NCBI GenBank assembly: GCA_037200685.1 | Contig: JBBCIG010000012.1 | Coordinates: forward strand, 62,001-126,000 | Source: JAJKIP01 sp037200685 | GTDB taxonomy: Bacteria > Bacteroidota > Bacteroidia > Chitinophagales > Chitinophagaceae | Length of the DNA: 64,000 nt | Reading direction: 5' to 3' | Translations under genes and position numbers: made by a program | Notes under the pieces: generated by a model | Seen by the model: the letters and a program-made list of their open reading frames with translations, nothing else | Databases searched by the model: none | What the model was told of the DNA's origin: nothing | Shown here: positions 63,667-64,000 of the stretch, one piece after another | How the letters are laid out: each line of letters begins with the position of its first letter | Position numbering within the stretch: position 1 is the first letter of the stretch

Positions 63667-64000
63667 ATATTTGAGGATAATCGATTGCCAATATTTCCAA
63701 TAACTTTTTTTTATTTGCTTCTGATGTGAAAGTTATTGTGGCTTTTTTGTTTATATACGCCTCAAGAAAATCTGTAACTGTTTTCCATTTCGGTTTTGGT
63801 TCGTTTTCCAACCATATAACATTTTCACTGGTCACTTTAGCTATATTAATTAACCCTCCTATAAGAGATTTTTTTTTATTATCAGCTGCAAATTGATAAA
63901 TGGCTTTTTTGGCTAGTTTTCCTAAGCTATCGCAGGTTAATTTTTTATCATAAAGTTTAGGAAAAATAGAGCCGCCAGACTCAATATAAGTCTCATTAAT
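63653..64000 (-). CDS. Protein of unknown function, 5' end beyond the window
   Basis: The frame is open from the right edge to a stop at 63653, about 115 codons, so only the C-terminal part is visible. It begins INETYIESGGSIFPKLYDKK and runs through LTCDSLGKLAKKAIYQFAAD, KSLIGGLINIAKVTSENVIW, KPKWKTVTDFLEAYINKKAT and ANKKKLLEILAIDYPQIFNKK. It is soluble, basic and mostly helical. GTG at 63835 is unlikely to be the true start because the open frame continues upstream. Not recognised. Confidence 0.6.
   Translation of the reverse strand: MNETYIESGGSIFPKLYDKKLTCDSLGKLAKKAIYQFAADNKKKSLIGGLINIAKVTSENVIWLENEPKPKWKTVTDFLEAYINKKATITFTSEANKKKLLEILAIDYPQIFNKK

Noticed and set aside
1..64000. CRISPR arrays, rRNA or tRNA genes, prophage
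   Set aside because: No direct-repeat/spacer arrays, no rRNA-like or cloverleaf sequence and no phage structural genes were recognised by eye.

Overview
The window looks like chromosomal DNA of a Bacteroidota bacterium, most likely family Chitinophagaceae. The evidence is the repeated TAnnTTTG promoter element just upstream of start codons, a PorP/SprF plus gliding-type (CHU_C) PKD protein pair of the type IX secretion system, a GH54 enzyme with a lamin-tail domain, DUF4349 lipoproteins, and many small secreted proteins of unknown function. No rRNA, tRNA or CRISPR array was seen.

Layout. 1-4.8 kb: a secreted GH54 arabinofuranosidase (cut by the left edge) and uvrA, both on the minus strand. 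5.1-6.4 kb: two proteins of unknown function. 6.46-10.7 kb: a methionine operon, metY-metX-hom, behind a SAM-I riboswitch with terminator, then a second consensus promoter and a 21-codon cysteine-rich leader ORF. 10.8-15.4 kb: a GT2 glycosyltransferase, a sugar epimerase, accD, smpB and a secreted protein. 15.4-22 kb: a minus-strand topoisomerase IV cluster, parE - methyltransferase - DUF1835 - IS200-like remnant with REP-like hairpins - parC. 22.4-26.4 kb: a retropepsin-like protease, a flavin reductase, an acetyltransferase and badly broken ccmE/ccmF genes ending in an apparent splice to the 3' end of pdhA. 26.5-35 kb: a TPR protein, ribH, a LutA-like protein, FAS1, EVE, a DUF4349 lipoprotein, a sirtuin and a saccharopine-dehydrogenase-like gene. 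35-47.5 kb: an outer-membrane barrel, a GYF-domain protein, gyrA, a TPR protein, a Bax-inhibitor-1 protein, higBA, a type II NADH dehydrogenase and serA. 47.6-52.7 kb: a beta-lactamase-fold lipoprotein, bifunctional nnr and a membrane pyrophosphatase. 53.3-61 kb: a blaI/blaR1-type pair and the PKD protein plus PorP/SprF pair. 61.7-64 kb: a broken membrane protein, an IS1595-type transposase and two small proteins at the right edge.

Three patterns cut across the genes. (1) At least fourteen genes carry frame lesions, mostly one-base changes in homopolymers, concentrated at 25.2-26.4 kb and 53.4-63.4 kb, while other long genes (uvrA, gyrA, parC, hppA) are intact. This looks more like consensus-sequence error than biology, although real decay is not excluded. 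(2) A mosaic intergenic repeat occurs at nine places in both orientations. (3) Several -7 elements lie so close to the start codon that the transcripts would be leaderless or nearly so.

The most biologically interesting region is the double leader of the methionine operon (6461-7018). It combines SAM sensing by riboswitch with what looks like separate, cysteine-codon-based control from its own promoter.
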